From NCBI GenBank assembly GCA_003242895.1, contig QKMY01000045.1:124001-188000 (forward strand): a DNA stretch of 64,000 nt. The letters run 5' to 3'. Below, in pieces: positions 1 to 8,379 of this stretch. The stretch's first letter is position 1. Each line of letters opens with the position of its first letter. The notes beneath the pieces were generated by a model, which made no database searches, was not told where the DNA came from, and saw only the letters and a list, made by a program, of their open reading frames with translations. The DNA comes from Candidatus Margulisiibacteriota bacterium. GTDB taxonomy: Bacteria > Margulisbacteria > Riflemargulisbacteria > GWF2-39-127. The translations under genes and the position numbers were made by a program.

Positions 1-2
1 CT

Positions 3-1232
3 GACGGACTGCGCGGCAAGGTCGTGACCTCAAGTGTCTTACCATTACAGGTGAAAGCGTACAACAACTTCAGTTATACGAACCTCACCGGCACTGCGCT
101 CACGATGAATACCTGGGAGAAGCCATTCTCTAATGTAATCGACCATATGCAGCCGCTCAAGTTCCGAGCTGATTTCACGAATGCGTTATCTCAGGAATAC
201 GGGGGGACTATTGTTTTTGAGTTGGTGCGGGTGGAGAATGTCGATGATGATACTACGCCACCGGGAATGCCGAGCAGTTTTACGGTTGCTTCAACTGCAA
301 ATGCAGCAGGTATTCAGACTGTTACGCTAGGTTGGATTAATCCAACAGATCTTGATTTTGCTGGGGTAGAAATAAGGAGAAGTATCACCGGATATCCGCA
401 AAGCGTATCAGATGGAATCTCAATCTATTCTGGGTCAAGTTCATCAAAGGTTGATGCCAATAATATTTCAAGCCAAACAACTTATTATTACAGTATCTTT
501 GCAAAAGATAATAATAACAACTGGTCTTCGGCTGCAACAGCTTCTGTAACGCCGTATTTAGATTCTTATACAAAATTGTTATTGCATATGGATGGAGGTA
601 GTATTGATGACTCTTCCTTAGCCAATCAGACGATCAACGTAAATGGCAGCGTAACACAAGTATCCTCTCCTGCCCACTGGGGTAATATTGGATCATTTAG
701 CTCCCCCAATTATTTATCGGTAGCAGATTCCGAGGATTGGAATTTCGCTGCAGACGATTTTACAATTGATGGTTGGGTTTATCCCAACAATCTTTCAAAT
801 TATTCAACAGATGTTTATAGCAGCAGATTTACTATTTGCACTCAAGGTACAGGTTATGGCGCCTTTAGTCTGTTTATGTATAAAGATAATAATGTGATTT
901 ATCTTATTTTCACTGCTTCAACGTCAGGCACTACCTGGGATATCAATACCGGCTATGTAACCGTCAACATAACCGAGAACAGCTGGAATCATATTGCAGC
1001 GGTAAGAAATGGGAATGCTTTTAGTCTTTATGTTAATGGTTTACAGGTAGGTTCAGCTACTTCATCCGGTACGATAATTAATTCAACTGCGGTACTGAAT
1101 ATAGGGAAATACTCAAATCCACCTAATAATGATTACAGATATGCAAAAGGCTACATTGACGAATTTCGCATCTCCAAAGGGATCTCACGTTGGACAGGCT
1201 CGACATTTGACGTTCCGACAGCACCGTATTAA
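3..1232 (+). CDS. FN3-LamG surface protein, 5' end outside window
   Basis: The reading frame is open from the first bases and has no credible start, so the gene begins upstream; a GTG at 24 is internal. The visible part aligns with the full lipoprotein at 25068-26657. It has the end of the family-specific N-terminal region, then a fibronectin-III-like domain starting at PPGMPSSF (about residues 85-180, with TTYYYSIFAKDNN), then a LamG/concanavalin-like jelly-roll domain (about 188-409, starting YTKLLLHMD and including WNHIAAVRNG). It ends with the family tail RWTGSTF..PTAPY. LamG domains usually bind carbohydrate or protein at the cell surface. By homology with the second copy this is probably a secreted lipoprotein. 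The LamG part differs much more from its paralogue than the FN3 part and tail do. Function unknown. Confidence 0.85.
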   Translation, partial: DGLRGKVVTSSVLPLQVKAYNNFSYTNLTGTALTMNTWEKPFSNVIDHMQPLKFRADFTNALSQEYGGTIVFELVRVENVDDDTTPPGMPSSFTVASTANAAGIQTVTLGWINPTDLDFAGVEIRRSITGYPQSVSDGISIYSGSSSSKVDANNISSQTTYYYSIFAKDNNNNWSSAATASVTPYLDSYTKLLLHMDGGSIDDSSLANQTINVNGSVTQVSSPAHWGNIGSFSSPNYLSVADSEDWNFAADDFTIDGWVYPNNLSNYSTDVYSSRFTICTQGTGYGAFSLFMYKDNNVIYLIFTASTSGTTWDINTGYVTVNITENSWNHIAAVRNGNAFSLYVNGLQVGSATSSGTIINSTAVLNIGKYSNPPNNDYRYAKGYIDEFRISKGISRWTGSTFDVPTAPY

Positions 1233-1243
1233 TTAATTTCTTT

Positions 1244-1271
1244 GTAGAGACGCACAGCCGTGCGTCTCTAC
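1244..1271. repeat. 12-bp perfect hairpin after the LamG gene
   Basis: Arms 1244-1255 and 1260-1271 (GTAGAGACGCAC and its exact complement) flank a 4-base loop. It lies 11 bases after the stop codon. It could stop transcription, but no T-run follows on the plus strand. From memory, palindromes of this GTAGAGACGCAC type are dispersed in many environmental genomes, so it may be a miniature mobile palindrome rather than a dedicated terminator. Confidence 0.7.
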
Positions 1272-1361
1272 GCTTTACATTCCTACAGACAAACTACAGA
1301 CACATTCGCAGATATGCAGCCTGTAACTTGTCAAGCGAATTGACTATTCAATAAAGGTATT

Positions 1362-1382
1362 CTAAATCCCAGAGGGATTTAG
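1362..1382. repeat. 9-bp perfect hairpin
   Basis: CTAAATCCC (1362-1370) and GGGATTTAG (1374-1382) form a perfect stem with a 3-base loop, 11 bases before the inverted-repeat element that carries the DUF559 gene. It may be a separate small palindromic repeat or part of the same insertion. Confidence 0.55.
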
Positions 1383-1393
1383 AGCAAAATAAC

Positions 1394-1866
1394 ATCTCCC
1401 TCGTTGAGGGGGATGTCTTGAGCGAAGCAAAAGACAGGGGGAGTTCGATGCAAAGAGGATTAATCCAAGTCAATTCGAGATTACCATATAATCCTAAATT
1501 AACAGATCGCGCCAAGGAATTACGAAAAAACATGACCAAAGAAGAAAAAAAGCTCTGGTATAATTTTTTATCAAAGACTGACTATCGTTTTCTTAGGCAA
1601 CGACCGATTGACAATTATATTGTTGATTTCTACTGTGCAGAATACAGATTAGTTATTGAAATTGATGGTAGCCATCATTATACTGAAGATGGATTTAAGT
1701 ATGATTCCGTAAGAAGTGAGATTTTATCAGGATATGACATTAAGGTGATTAGATTTACTAATCAGGATATTAATAATAATTTTAATGGGGTATGTCAAAG
1801 AATAAATGACGAACTCCCCCTGTCTTTTGCTGCCGCGAAAGACATCCCCCTCAGGTGAGGGAGATT
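1394..1866. mobile_element. Inverted-repeat-bounded element carrying a DUF559 nuclease gene
   Basis: The segment is bounded by two imperfect inverted repeats of about 53-55 bases, 1394-1446 and 1811-1866. Both contain the blocks ATCTCCCTC, GAGGGGGATGTCTT and GCAAAAGACAGGGGGAGTTC in opposite orientation. The DUF559 gene fills the interior and its reading frame runs into both repeats. There is no DDE transposase. From general experience, DUF559 genes are often found inside such CTCCCCCT palindromic repeats in environmental genomes, which fits a small endonuclease-bearing element. No clear target-site duplication is visible. Confidence 0.6.
1418..1858 (+). CDS. DUF559-family endonuclease-like protein
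   Basis: The product has the DUF559 fold, a PD-(D/E)xK-type relative of very-short-patch-repair nucleases. Visible motifs are KKLWYNFL, FLRQRPIDNYIVDFYC, LVIEIDGSHH and IKVIRFTNQDI; the D of IVDFYC and the E of EIDG are the likely metal ligands. The long frame begins at TTG 1418, but residues 1-10 are translated inverted repeat, so ATG 1448 (MQRGLIQVN) is a plausible true start. The C-terminal LPLSFAAAKDIPLR is likewise translated from the right-hand repeat. Family members are small stand-alone proteins of about 110-150 residues with no established cellular role. The gene belongs to the enclosing inverted-repeat element rather than to the neighbouring glycan genes. Confidence 0.8.
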   Translation: MSEAKDRGSSMQRGLIQVNSRLPYNPKLTDRAKELRKNMTKEEKKLWYNFLSKTDYRFLRQRPIDNYIVDFYCAEYRLVIEIDGSHHYTEDGFKYDSVRSEILSGYDIKVIRFTNQDINNNFNGVCQRINDELPLSFAAAKDIPLR

Positions 1867-1965
1867 TTTCTTTAGTTGTCAGTAAATTACCATAGACTGA
1901 TAGCCATGAGATCCAAAGGTCCTTATAAAAGAAATTATTTCAAGTGAACTAGGCGGAGAATCTTT

Positions 1966-2904
1966 CTATAAATAGCTAGGTTCCATAATCCATTCAAGCA
2001 AGCTTTGGTCATCGTTAATTTCTTTTGTATAAAAATCAATACCGGAATTATACGCTATGATAATTTTTTCTTCCACTTCATTCCGGGCTTTTGCAATGTT
2101 TTTCTTTAAACTTTGGAAACCGCCATATTCACCGGATTTCCTCACGCAGGTAAAAGCGTCTGAAATTGCCTGATTGAAAGATCTTCTCATAAAATACTCG
2201 ATAGTCAGTCTACTTACCGGGACTATATGATATACAGAGGCTTTTGGATTATAGAGAGTTTTATATCCTTTTTCCATAACATGCTGGCTTACAAATGTCT
2301 CTCCATCACCCCTATACCTAATCAATTCCTGAGGCATGCCATCTGGATGGAACCCACCTGCATCAAGTAAAATACTTTTCCTTATAGCGAAATTACATCC
2401 CCAGACATAGTGCGGACTTATTTCCTTTATCTCATCTCCAAAATCGAGAAGACTCAAATAGCCCAACGCCTGTCCCTGATCGCTTCTCTTATTCCACATA
2501 TCCATAATCCATGATGGAGGGGCAGTCTCAAACCGAGGCAATATCTTGCCTCCGACCAGATCGGCACTCTGGTTTTGAAACGATTCTTTTACGCCAGCTA
2601 ACCAGTTGGGGAATGCAATTATGTCATCATCAGTATATACGAGAATATCTGCTTGAGCTTCTTTAAGCCCGATATGTCGGCCAACATGAAGCCCAGGAGT
2701 TGCTTCGTAAAAATATTTTAAATTCTTTATTTTGCCAATAAAATTCTCAGTAATCTGTTTTGTATTATCTGAAGACCCGTTATCAACCACAATCACCTCA
2801 AAACAACCCTGAGATAATGACTGAACACAGATTGAATCCAACACGCCAGATAACGAACCAGCTCTATTTCTTGTTGGAATGATAACAGATAGATTTATCG
2901 ACAT
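1966..2904 (-). CDS. Family 2 glycosyltransferase
   Basis: This is a GT-A-fold sugar transferase of 312 residues. The N-terminus LSVIIPTRNRAGSL, the nucleotide-binding VVDNGSSDNT and the metal-binding DDD near residue 92 (ILVYTDDDIIAFP) are all present. WGCNFAIRKS and GDGETFV mark the acceptor half. No membrane segment is visible, so it should act in the cytosol on a lipid- or protein-linked acceptor with a nucleotide-sugar donor. A GGAGA Shine-Dalgarno-like stretch precedes ATG 2904. It lies 61 bases downstream of a MAF gene on the same strand and is probably co-transcribed with it, which suggests a role in extending a glycan. Donor and acceptor cannot be read from sequence. Confidence 0.9.
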   Translation of the reverse strand: MSINLSVIIPTRNRAGSLSGVLDSICVQSLSQGCFEVIVVDNGSSDNTKQITENFIGKIKNLKYFYEATPGLHVGRHIGLKEAQADILVYTDDDIIAFPNWLAGVKESFQNQSADLVGGKILPRFETAPPSWIMDMWNKRSDQGQALGYLSLLDFGDEIKEISPHYVWGCNFAIRKSILLDAGGFHPDGMPQELIRYRGDGETFVSQHVMEKGYKTLYNPKASVYHIVPVSRLTIEYFMRRSFNQAISDAFTCVRKSGEYGGFQSLKKNIAKARNEVEEKIIIAYNSGIDFYTKEINDDQSLLEWIMEPSYL

Positions 2905-2965
2905 TACTTCTCTCCAAGGGCAGTTGCTATCTTTTCCTCAATAAAATTCTAAAAAGCCTACCGGA

Positions 2966-5212
2966 TCACCCCGATGCTGCTTCCAGCTTAACTATCATAA
3001 ATTTGTTACCTTCTTGCACTGCTAATAGCATTCGAAGTTCATTAGCATATTTTTTCTTAATTATTTCACCAGAATCTGATCTATGATAATTTTTAAAATT
3101 ATTTTTTGTATATCTAAGCAGTTCTGCAGGGATATGTACTTCGATCATTCTGGCTATCTCAGGGTAACTCCGATATATTTCACCCCTGAAGTCATTGAGT
3201 AACGAATATTTTTCTTCGTATTTAATACCTGGCATTTTTATTTTTTCAATAATATTAGCAAACTCAGAATCCAAGCAATTACAGCGATATAGCACTTGAG
3301 TGATGTATTCTGTAGCGTTATCAGTTATCTTTGATAAAACTTTTACTTGATTAGTGATTAAATCCCCTGAAATTGAGTAACTAGTTAATAGCTCTTTTAT
3401 TTCATTTGCCGACACTCTTATCGCGCCATTTATTCTTGCACCCCGACTTGTGAGATTATAAACATGCAGGTTAGCTGTAGCAATATACGATTCAAAAGCT
3501 CTTATATACAAAGCGAAAGTTGATAGCGTGGGAATGTTTTGATCAAAATAATCTTTTACTAATAAAACCGGCTCTCCTGGGATAATTGGATATGAAATAA
3601 TATTGGATAATATGCTTATAAATTTACTATATTTAGCATCTAAATCAAGATTATTCTTTTTAATACGACAATCATAGTCTATTAATATTTTTCCATCGCT
3701 ATTAATATATCCTTTTAAAATCAACTCATTCCATAATTCTTCCGGGTTATTACAAAAAACAATTGTCGAACATGCCAATATAAAAAAACAAAACGCATCA
3801 TATGTCAAATAACCGAGCTTAGGGATTAGAATAACTTTCACTTCATCCCACATACTTTCTAATAAGGGTAATAAATTGTCATCATTTGTTGATAACCATT
3901 TCTTACGAAGCTCCTGATATTCAGAAATTAGACTATTAACATATTCCACATCTTTTATTGACCTGTTTCCAGAAAAAGAGCCTAAGGGTCTCGCATAATA
4001 TTTTCCGTTTATTTGTAATATTTCTATCCTTTTACCAATACTCGCACCTTGAACATGATCCGTCTTTCCCAGACACAAATCCTGCCCAACAAGCACTATC
4101 GGATTCCCGCCTAGTTTGTCAGCAATCATCAGCGAGGACAAAGCAACTGTATGAAAATCCGGAAAACGTTCAACACAAGGATACGCGACATCTTCAAAGT
4201 AAAATCCAAACTGTTTACTGCCTTGCAACATAATCCTTATCGGTCCTTGCCAACTTGTCAGCATACCGGGATAGGTAGTAGTTCCGGCTACGAGAAGTAT
4301 GTCCTTAGTCAGATGTGAATTTTCTTCAAAATATTTAAACTTACCCGGTAACGGATCAATTGCAGTCACAATATCCGGCTTGATACCGTTCTCGATCAGC
4401 ACCTTAAAGGCAGAATCCGCACAGATAAAAATCGCTTTATCCCGGATCTTTTTCAGGTCTTCCAGATAATCATTCAGCGATGGTCCGGAAGCGATACAAA
4501 TACAGGGTACACCTTCGAACTTACCAAAAAGCTCGTTTACCGGAGGACAGGAGAACATAAACGGAATGTTCTTGAATTGGTTCTCCAGCATTGGTCTGCC
4601 ACATTTAATATAGGTCCTAGCGTTAAAATCTTTTTCCTGGATGAATTCTGCTACTAATGAGTTCACCTTATCAAGATATTCTTTCGCATAATTGGTCATA
4701 AATAATGAGGGAACGATAATAACTCCGCCAAGATTGAGCCACTGGGCTGCATGGAGGTTCCTGAAAGTATCCAGATTAACATCACCTAGCACAAAACTTA
4801 TTTTCTGATGGCTAATTAACTCTGTCAGATCTACATGATTCAAAATAGTTTTGAAAAGCGCCATGTCAGGCTCAATTATAATCAGCTCTCTTAACCAGGT
4901 AACTTTGTTAATCAAGTCGAATACGTGATACCCACACCCCAAGCCAATAACGATGGCAAAAGCTGCGTTCAGACACTGCTGTTCATGATCTGCATAATAG
5001 GTCTGGATATACTTAGACGATTCTTTCTGCGGGTCATACGTGCTGTGGTAATAATAGTCCTTGCCGTCTCTAGTAACCTTACTATTAGGTTGACCGTTCT
5101 TAGCGGCAACGTATTGGTATTCTGACGGCATGGCAAGGTCATCCAGACTTTTTGCAAGAGCTGGATATTTTGATGCTAGGGCTGATATATTTTGGGTATA
5201 AATCCTTTTCAT
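2966..5212 (-). CDS. Motility-accessory-factor (MAF/DUF115) glycosyltransferase, paralogue 1
   Basis: At 748 residues this is the longest of four MAF paralogues in the window. MAF proteins transfer nonulosonic acids such as pseudaminate or legionaminate from CMP-sugars to flagellin Ser/Thr in the cytosol. The N-terminal domain has GLGCGYH and ELIIIEPD (about 100-130). The central DUF115 catalytic domain shows ASGPSLNDYLEDL, FICADSAFKVLIENGIKPDIVTAIDP (in two parts, about 234-285) and LVGQDLCLG followed by DHVQGAS. Compared with the other three it has an insertion of about 80 residues near 475-555 containing ELWNEL and KGYINSDGKIL, a module also found in the protein at 47684-49063. The C-terminal helical domain follows (RGARINGAIRVS). 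The upstream SD is weak. The gene next downstream is a GT2. Confidence 0.88.
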   Translation of the reverse strand: MKRIYTQNISALASKYPALAKSLDDLAMPSEYQYVAAKNGQPNSKVTRDGKDYYYHSTYDPQKESSKYIQTYYADHEQQCLNAAFAIVIGLGCGYHVFDLINKVTWLRELIIIEPDMALFKTILNHVDLTELISHQKISFVLGDVNLDTFRNLHAAQWLNLGGVIIVPSLFMTNYAKEYLDKVNSLVAEFIQEKDFNARTYIKCGRPMLENQFKNIPFMFSCPPVNELFGKFEGVPCICIASGPSLNDYLEDLKKIRDKAIFICADSAFKVLIENGIKPDIVTAIDPLPGKFKYFEENSHLTKDILLVAGTTTYPGMLTSWQGPIRIMLQGSKQFGFYFEDVAYPCVERFPDFHTVALSSLMIADKLGGNPIVLVGQDLCLGKTDHVQGASIGKRIEILQINGKYYARPLGSFSGNRSIKDVEYVNSLISEYQELRKKWLSTNDDNLLPLLESMWDEVKVILIPKLGYLTYDAFCFFILACSTIVFCNNPEELWNELILKGYINSDGKILIDYDCRIKKNNLDLDAKYSKFISILSNIISYPIIPGEPVLLVKDYFDQNIPTLSTFALYIRAFESYIATANLHVYNLTSRGARINGAIRVSANEIKELLTSYSISGDLITNQVKVLSKITDNATEYITQVLYRCNCLDSEFANIIEKIKMPGIKYEEKYSLLNDFRGEIYRSYPEIARMIEVHIPAELLRYTKNNFKNYHRSDSGEIIKKKYANELRMLLAVQEGNKFMIVKLEAASG

Positions 5213-5313
5213 TTTTTTAGCCTATCTCTCGTTGCTTTGCAATGATAAAAATAAAGTAAAGGACTACAGGAAATCGAGAAGAAGTTTCTTAAGAAATCTA
5301 TACATAACGACAT

Positions 5314-5694
5314 TCAGGTTATCGAGCAAAGAATTTTTTCCCGCAGTTTCAAAGCTCTATCCAGGAGAACTTCAGCTTCTTCGAAAGATATCTCATAACC
5401 TTCTTCATAACGAACAATCACAGCGTAAGGAGCCAATAACTCAGAGATTTCATAATAGTTCCGAAAAGTTCCGTCAATATTTATTGCCTCTTCCAAAAGA
5501 TAAGTAATGTCATGAGTGAATCTGTACAATACGTTCATCTTTACAAGAAACGCTTTCAATAATTTTTCAATCATTTGTTGGATATGGAATACTATTATAT
5601 CAGGAGAAGATCCTTGTGCTGACATAAGAATGGTTACGGTAGTGTAGTCTTGTTCTGCCTTATTCTTTAGAACTCTCACTCTGTTGTCGTTCAT
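5314..5694 (-). CDS. HEPN-domain protein paired with an MNT nucleotidyltransferase
   Basis: The 126-residue all-helical product resembles HEPN proteins, with an HIQQMIEKLLKAFL helix, then RFTHDITYLLEEA and the C-terminal FEEAEVLLDRALKLREKI. It overlaps the upstream MNT gene by 35 bases, the classic two-gene arrangement. HEPN toxins of this class usually carry an Rx4-6H RNase motif. Here only R-F-T-H is evident, which is closer to the substrate-binding HEPN proteins that partner minimal nucleotidyltransferases. It could therefore be a toxin whose motif is not obvious, or a non-toxic partner. It sits between a MAF gene and an ATPase pseudogene. Confidence 0.75.
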   Translation of the reverse strand: MNDNRVRVLKNKAEQDYTTVTILMSAQGSSPDIIVFHIQQMIEKLLKAFLVKMNVLYRFTHDITYLLEEAINIDGTFRNYYEISELLAPYAVIVRYEEGYEISFEEAEVLLDRALKLREKILCSIT

Positions 5695-6007
5695 ATATCT
5701 TTATTCCTCCAACCAAAGCATTGTATACTACTGAATACTGGTCATTCTTTTTTTCATTTATCTCTTTCGAAGTATATACTAATATGTCGAGAGGATAAGC
5801 TATCCCTCGCAATAAACTACGAACATAGCTCGAACGCAAAGGCAATTTCTGATCAGTTTCTTTTTCTATGAGGATATCTATGTCGCTCATTTCGGTCTCT
5901 TCCCCACGGGCAAACGAACCGAAAATATAAATAGCCCGAGGATCGTAACCGCTGACGACACGTTCTTTTATAAGATGATATAGATTTTCTTTAATTTTTT
6001 TATTCAT
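5660..6007 (-). CDS. MNT-type minimal nucleotidyltransferase
   Basis: The 115-residue product has the polymerase-beta-like nucleotidyltransferase signature GSFARGEETEMSDIDILIE (residues about 30-48), with the GS motif and the paired aspartates DID. A third carboxylate is probably the D in YPLDILVY. In studied HEPN/MNT pairs the nucleotidyltransferase is the antitoxin and AMPylates the HEPN partner. The downstream overlapping HEPN gene supports a functional pair. A dedicated promoter is not obvious. Pairs of this kind are typical of accessory DNA and move horizontally, which matches the surrounding gene remnants. Confidence 0.85.
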   Translation of the reverse strand: MNKKIKENLYHLIKERVVSGYDPRAIYIFGSFARGEETEMSDIDILIEKETDQKLPLRSSYVRSLLRGIAYPLDILVYTSKEINEKKNDQYSVVYNALVGGIKIYERQQSESSKE

Positions 6008-6124
6008 CGAACCAGTCCTTACCCATTATTATACCGGATACCGGATTATTTACAATTATTTTGACTTATTAATTATAATGGGTGAGTTATTGGGGTAACC
6101 AGAAAACTTTGAATGAGTAGCTTT

Positions 6125-7113
6125 CTACAAGAATAACATTCTATCAGGAATAGCCCAGATATTCGAGGCAAATTTGATGATTTCATCGCCAGGGTATACG
6201 AGTATCCCTCTGTCAGCGTGGTCAGGATGTTCGGCGATAAATTTCTTGAGTGGAGTTACGTCGGAAGCAAAAGGTTTTTTTGTGTTTTTCACCTCGATAG
6301 GTAGTAGTTTATTTCCGCTGTGCTTGATAATAAAGTCGATCTCAAATCCAGCAGATGTTCGATAAAAAAATAGTTCAGGAGGAATAGTCTTGGTCGATGA
6401 CCATTTTAGGAGTTCCGTAAATACCCAGGTTTCGTATACATTGCCAGATAATTCCTGATTATACTGTCCGGTTATGACATTTATAAGCCCTGTATCCAGG
6501 AAATATAGTTTAGGGCTTTTTATCATTCGTTTCGTATGGTTTTGATAATAGGGCATTAGGAGATGAACCTGAAAAGTAAGCTCAAATAGCTTCATATAAT
6601 TCTGGGCTGTTGTTACAGAAATTCCGCAGTCTCTGGCGACATCTGTATAAGAAAGGAGATTACCTGTTCGATGCGCAATAACATTTTGAAATCTTGTAAT
6701 ATTCTTTATATCTACAGAGGCTTTTATATCCCGTACATCTTTTTCCAGATATGTCTTCTTGTAGTTGCTAAGCCATCGATATTTAATTTCGCTGTTTTCT
6801 AAATTATGTACCGCCGGATAACCGCCCCACAATTGATGATTCGATAGTAGTTGCTTCTGATCTTGGATTTCCAGTGGTGAAAATGATAGAGGATACATCG
6901 TCCACAATCCGACTCTTCCGGCAAGGGACTCCGGTATTTTTTCCATCATCAAAATTTGAGATTGGTGATTGATATTCCTAATTCAGAAGGGAAAATCTGA
7001 GTTAGCAGTGTACTCTTTCCGACTTGCCGAGCGCCTGTTAAGGCTACATTTCTTTCAGAATTGTAGTATTTCTTTAATATTTTTGTTAGTTTTCGTTTAA
7101 ACATGCCATGCAT
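6125..7113 (-). pseudogene. AAA_14/DUF4143 ATPase, broken by an internal deletion and frame change
   Basis: Two pieces of one gene are visible. The 5' piece (7113 down to 6949, 54 codons from ATG 7113) has an intact Walker A, LTGARQVGKSTLL, and stops at TGA 6951-6949. The 3' piece (6952-6125, another frame) resumes at IPESLAGRVGLWTMYPLSF and contains YRTSAGFEIDFIIKHSGN and LLPIEVKN, the DUF4143 nuclease-like half. Intact family members are about 380-400 residues with roughly 100 residues between these parts, including Walker B. Those are missing, so an internal deletion joined the ends out of frame. The 3' piece might still be translated from TTG 6952 or the ATGs after it, but would lack ATPase activity. 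Confidence 0.8.
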
Positions 7114-7261
7114 TATAAAAAGAATGTTTTAAAAATGCTAGGTAATTACAAAAACAACCCAAACAATTAGAGACGAAAAGCTCAGAGCCCCTCCCATCAA
7201 TCTGAATTGTGCTAGCTGAGTTCCTCGGCGACCTGTATCGCCCAAATTTGATGACGTCTTT

Positions 7262-8263
7262 TCAATAGACTTGCTCAACCATTTTTTTCACTTCTCCGCA
7301 TGAAAGCGGTTCATAGCTGGCAGAAGAATAGCGCAGTCCAGGTTTAACCGGGAACGTGTTATTATAAGAATAATCGATGGTAGTATACGTTATTGCAGGC
7401 AATATAATAAACATTTCATCAGTCTCGAGAGCGCGCTGACTTTCTTCTGTGGTCAGCAGGTCCTCATCCAGGGTTTCGCCATGACGTAACCCGATATACG
7501 TTTTAGTTATATTTTTGTTATTACCAAAAATAGAAATCATAGCATCCGCCAGATTATCAACTTTGATAACAGGCATTTTCAAAAGGAATACTTCTCCACC
7601 ATGCATTGTTTGAGCAGCTTTTATAACCAGCTTTATTGCCTGCTCTTTTGTTATTACAAACCGTTGCATCTTGGGATCAGTTATGGTGATCGGTCCGCCT
7701 TTTTCGATCTGAGAGCGAAATAATGGAACCACAGAACCGCGTGATCCCAGCACATTGCCGAACCGGACGGATGCGAATCTGGTGCACCTATCAGGCCTGC
7801 GATGTGATGCTGTAGCTATAAGCTTTTCACCTAACAGTTTAGTCGCGCCCATAACATTACTGGGACTCGTTGCCTTATCCGTACTGATCGAGATTACTCT
7901 TTCAACGTTATTGGCTATCGCTGCCTCAATCACATTCTGTACGCCAACAACATTAGTTTTGACTGCCTCAAAAGGATTATACTCACACGATGGAACATGC
8001 TTCAGCGCGGCAGTATGAAATACGATATCAATATCTTCAAATGCCGCAGCCAACCGATCAGATTCTCTTACATCACCGATCAACCACCGCAACCGAGGAT
8101 CATCGTTAAGTTCATGACGCATCTCAAATTGTTTCGAATCGTCGCGGGAAAAAACCCTGACAACCTTGGGGTCGTATTTCAGGATTTCGGTGACAAGGGC
8201 TTTTCCGATAAACCCAGAACCCCCGGTAACCACTATCTTTTTGCCTTTTATTAGATCTTTCAT
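7262..8263 (-). CDS. CapD/PseB-like nucleotide-sugar 4,6-dehydratase (extended SDR)
   Basis: The 333-residue enzyme has the Rossmann motif GGSGFIG (16-22), HTAALKHVPSCEYNPFEAVK, and STDKATSPSNVMGATK. In the last, the catalytic tyrosine of ordinary SDRs is replaced by methionine (MxxxK), as in the CapD/PseB/FlaA1 family. FASVRFGNVLGSRGSVVP and ITDPKMQRF are family-typical. Relatives convert UDP-GlcNAc to a 4-keto-6-deoxy sugar, the first step of pseudaminate, legionaminate or bacillosamine synthesis. An SD (CAAGGAATATT) precedes ATG 8263. It heads downstream of the NeuB-NeuA-CgeB group on the same strand, so its product may feed the nonulosonic acid route, although the later aminotransferase and hydrolase genes are not in the window. 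Confidence 0.87.
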   Translation of the reverse strand: MKDLIKGKKIVVTGGSGFIGKALVTEILKYDPKVVRVFSRDDSKQFEMRHELNDDPRLRWLIGDVRESDRLAAAFEDIDIVFHTAALKHVPSCEYNPFEAVKTNVVGVQNVIEAAIANNVERVISISTDKATSPSNVMGATKLLGEKLIATASHRRPDRCTRFASVRFGNVLGSRGSVVPLFRSQIEKGGPITITDPKMQRFVITKEQAIKLVIKAAQTMHGGEVFLLKMPVIKVDNLADAMISIFGNNKNITKTYIGLRHGETLDEDLLTTEESQRALETDEMFIILPAITYTTIDYSYNNTFPVKPGLRYSSASYEPLSCGEVKKMVEQVY

Positions 8264-8379
8264 AATATTCCTTGATACTTGTCTAGCGAATATAAGCTTT
8301 TTTAATTATCGGTATCTATGTTACGCAAGTTAAATAATTATCTGCTTTTTGACAGATGAAATAGTACACTACTGGCACA

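Noticed and set aside
5232-5507. 91-codon plus-strand frame
   Set aside because: It is a shadow of the HEPN gene on the other strand plus intergenic sequence, without motif or ribosome site.
7114-7261. Possible additional gene between the ATPase pseudogene and the dehydratase gene
   Set aside because: No open frame of useful length or recognisable fragment was seen in either strand.
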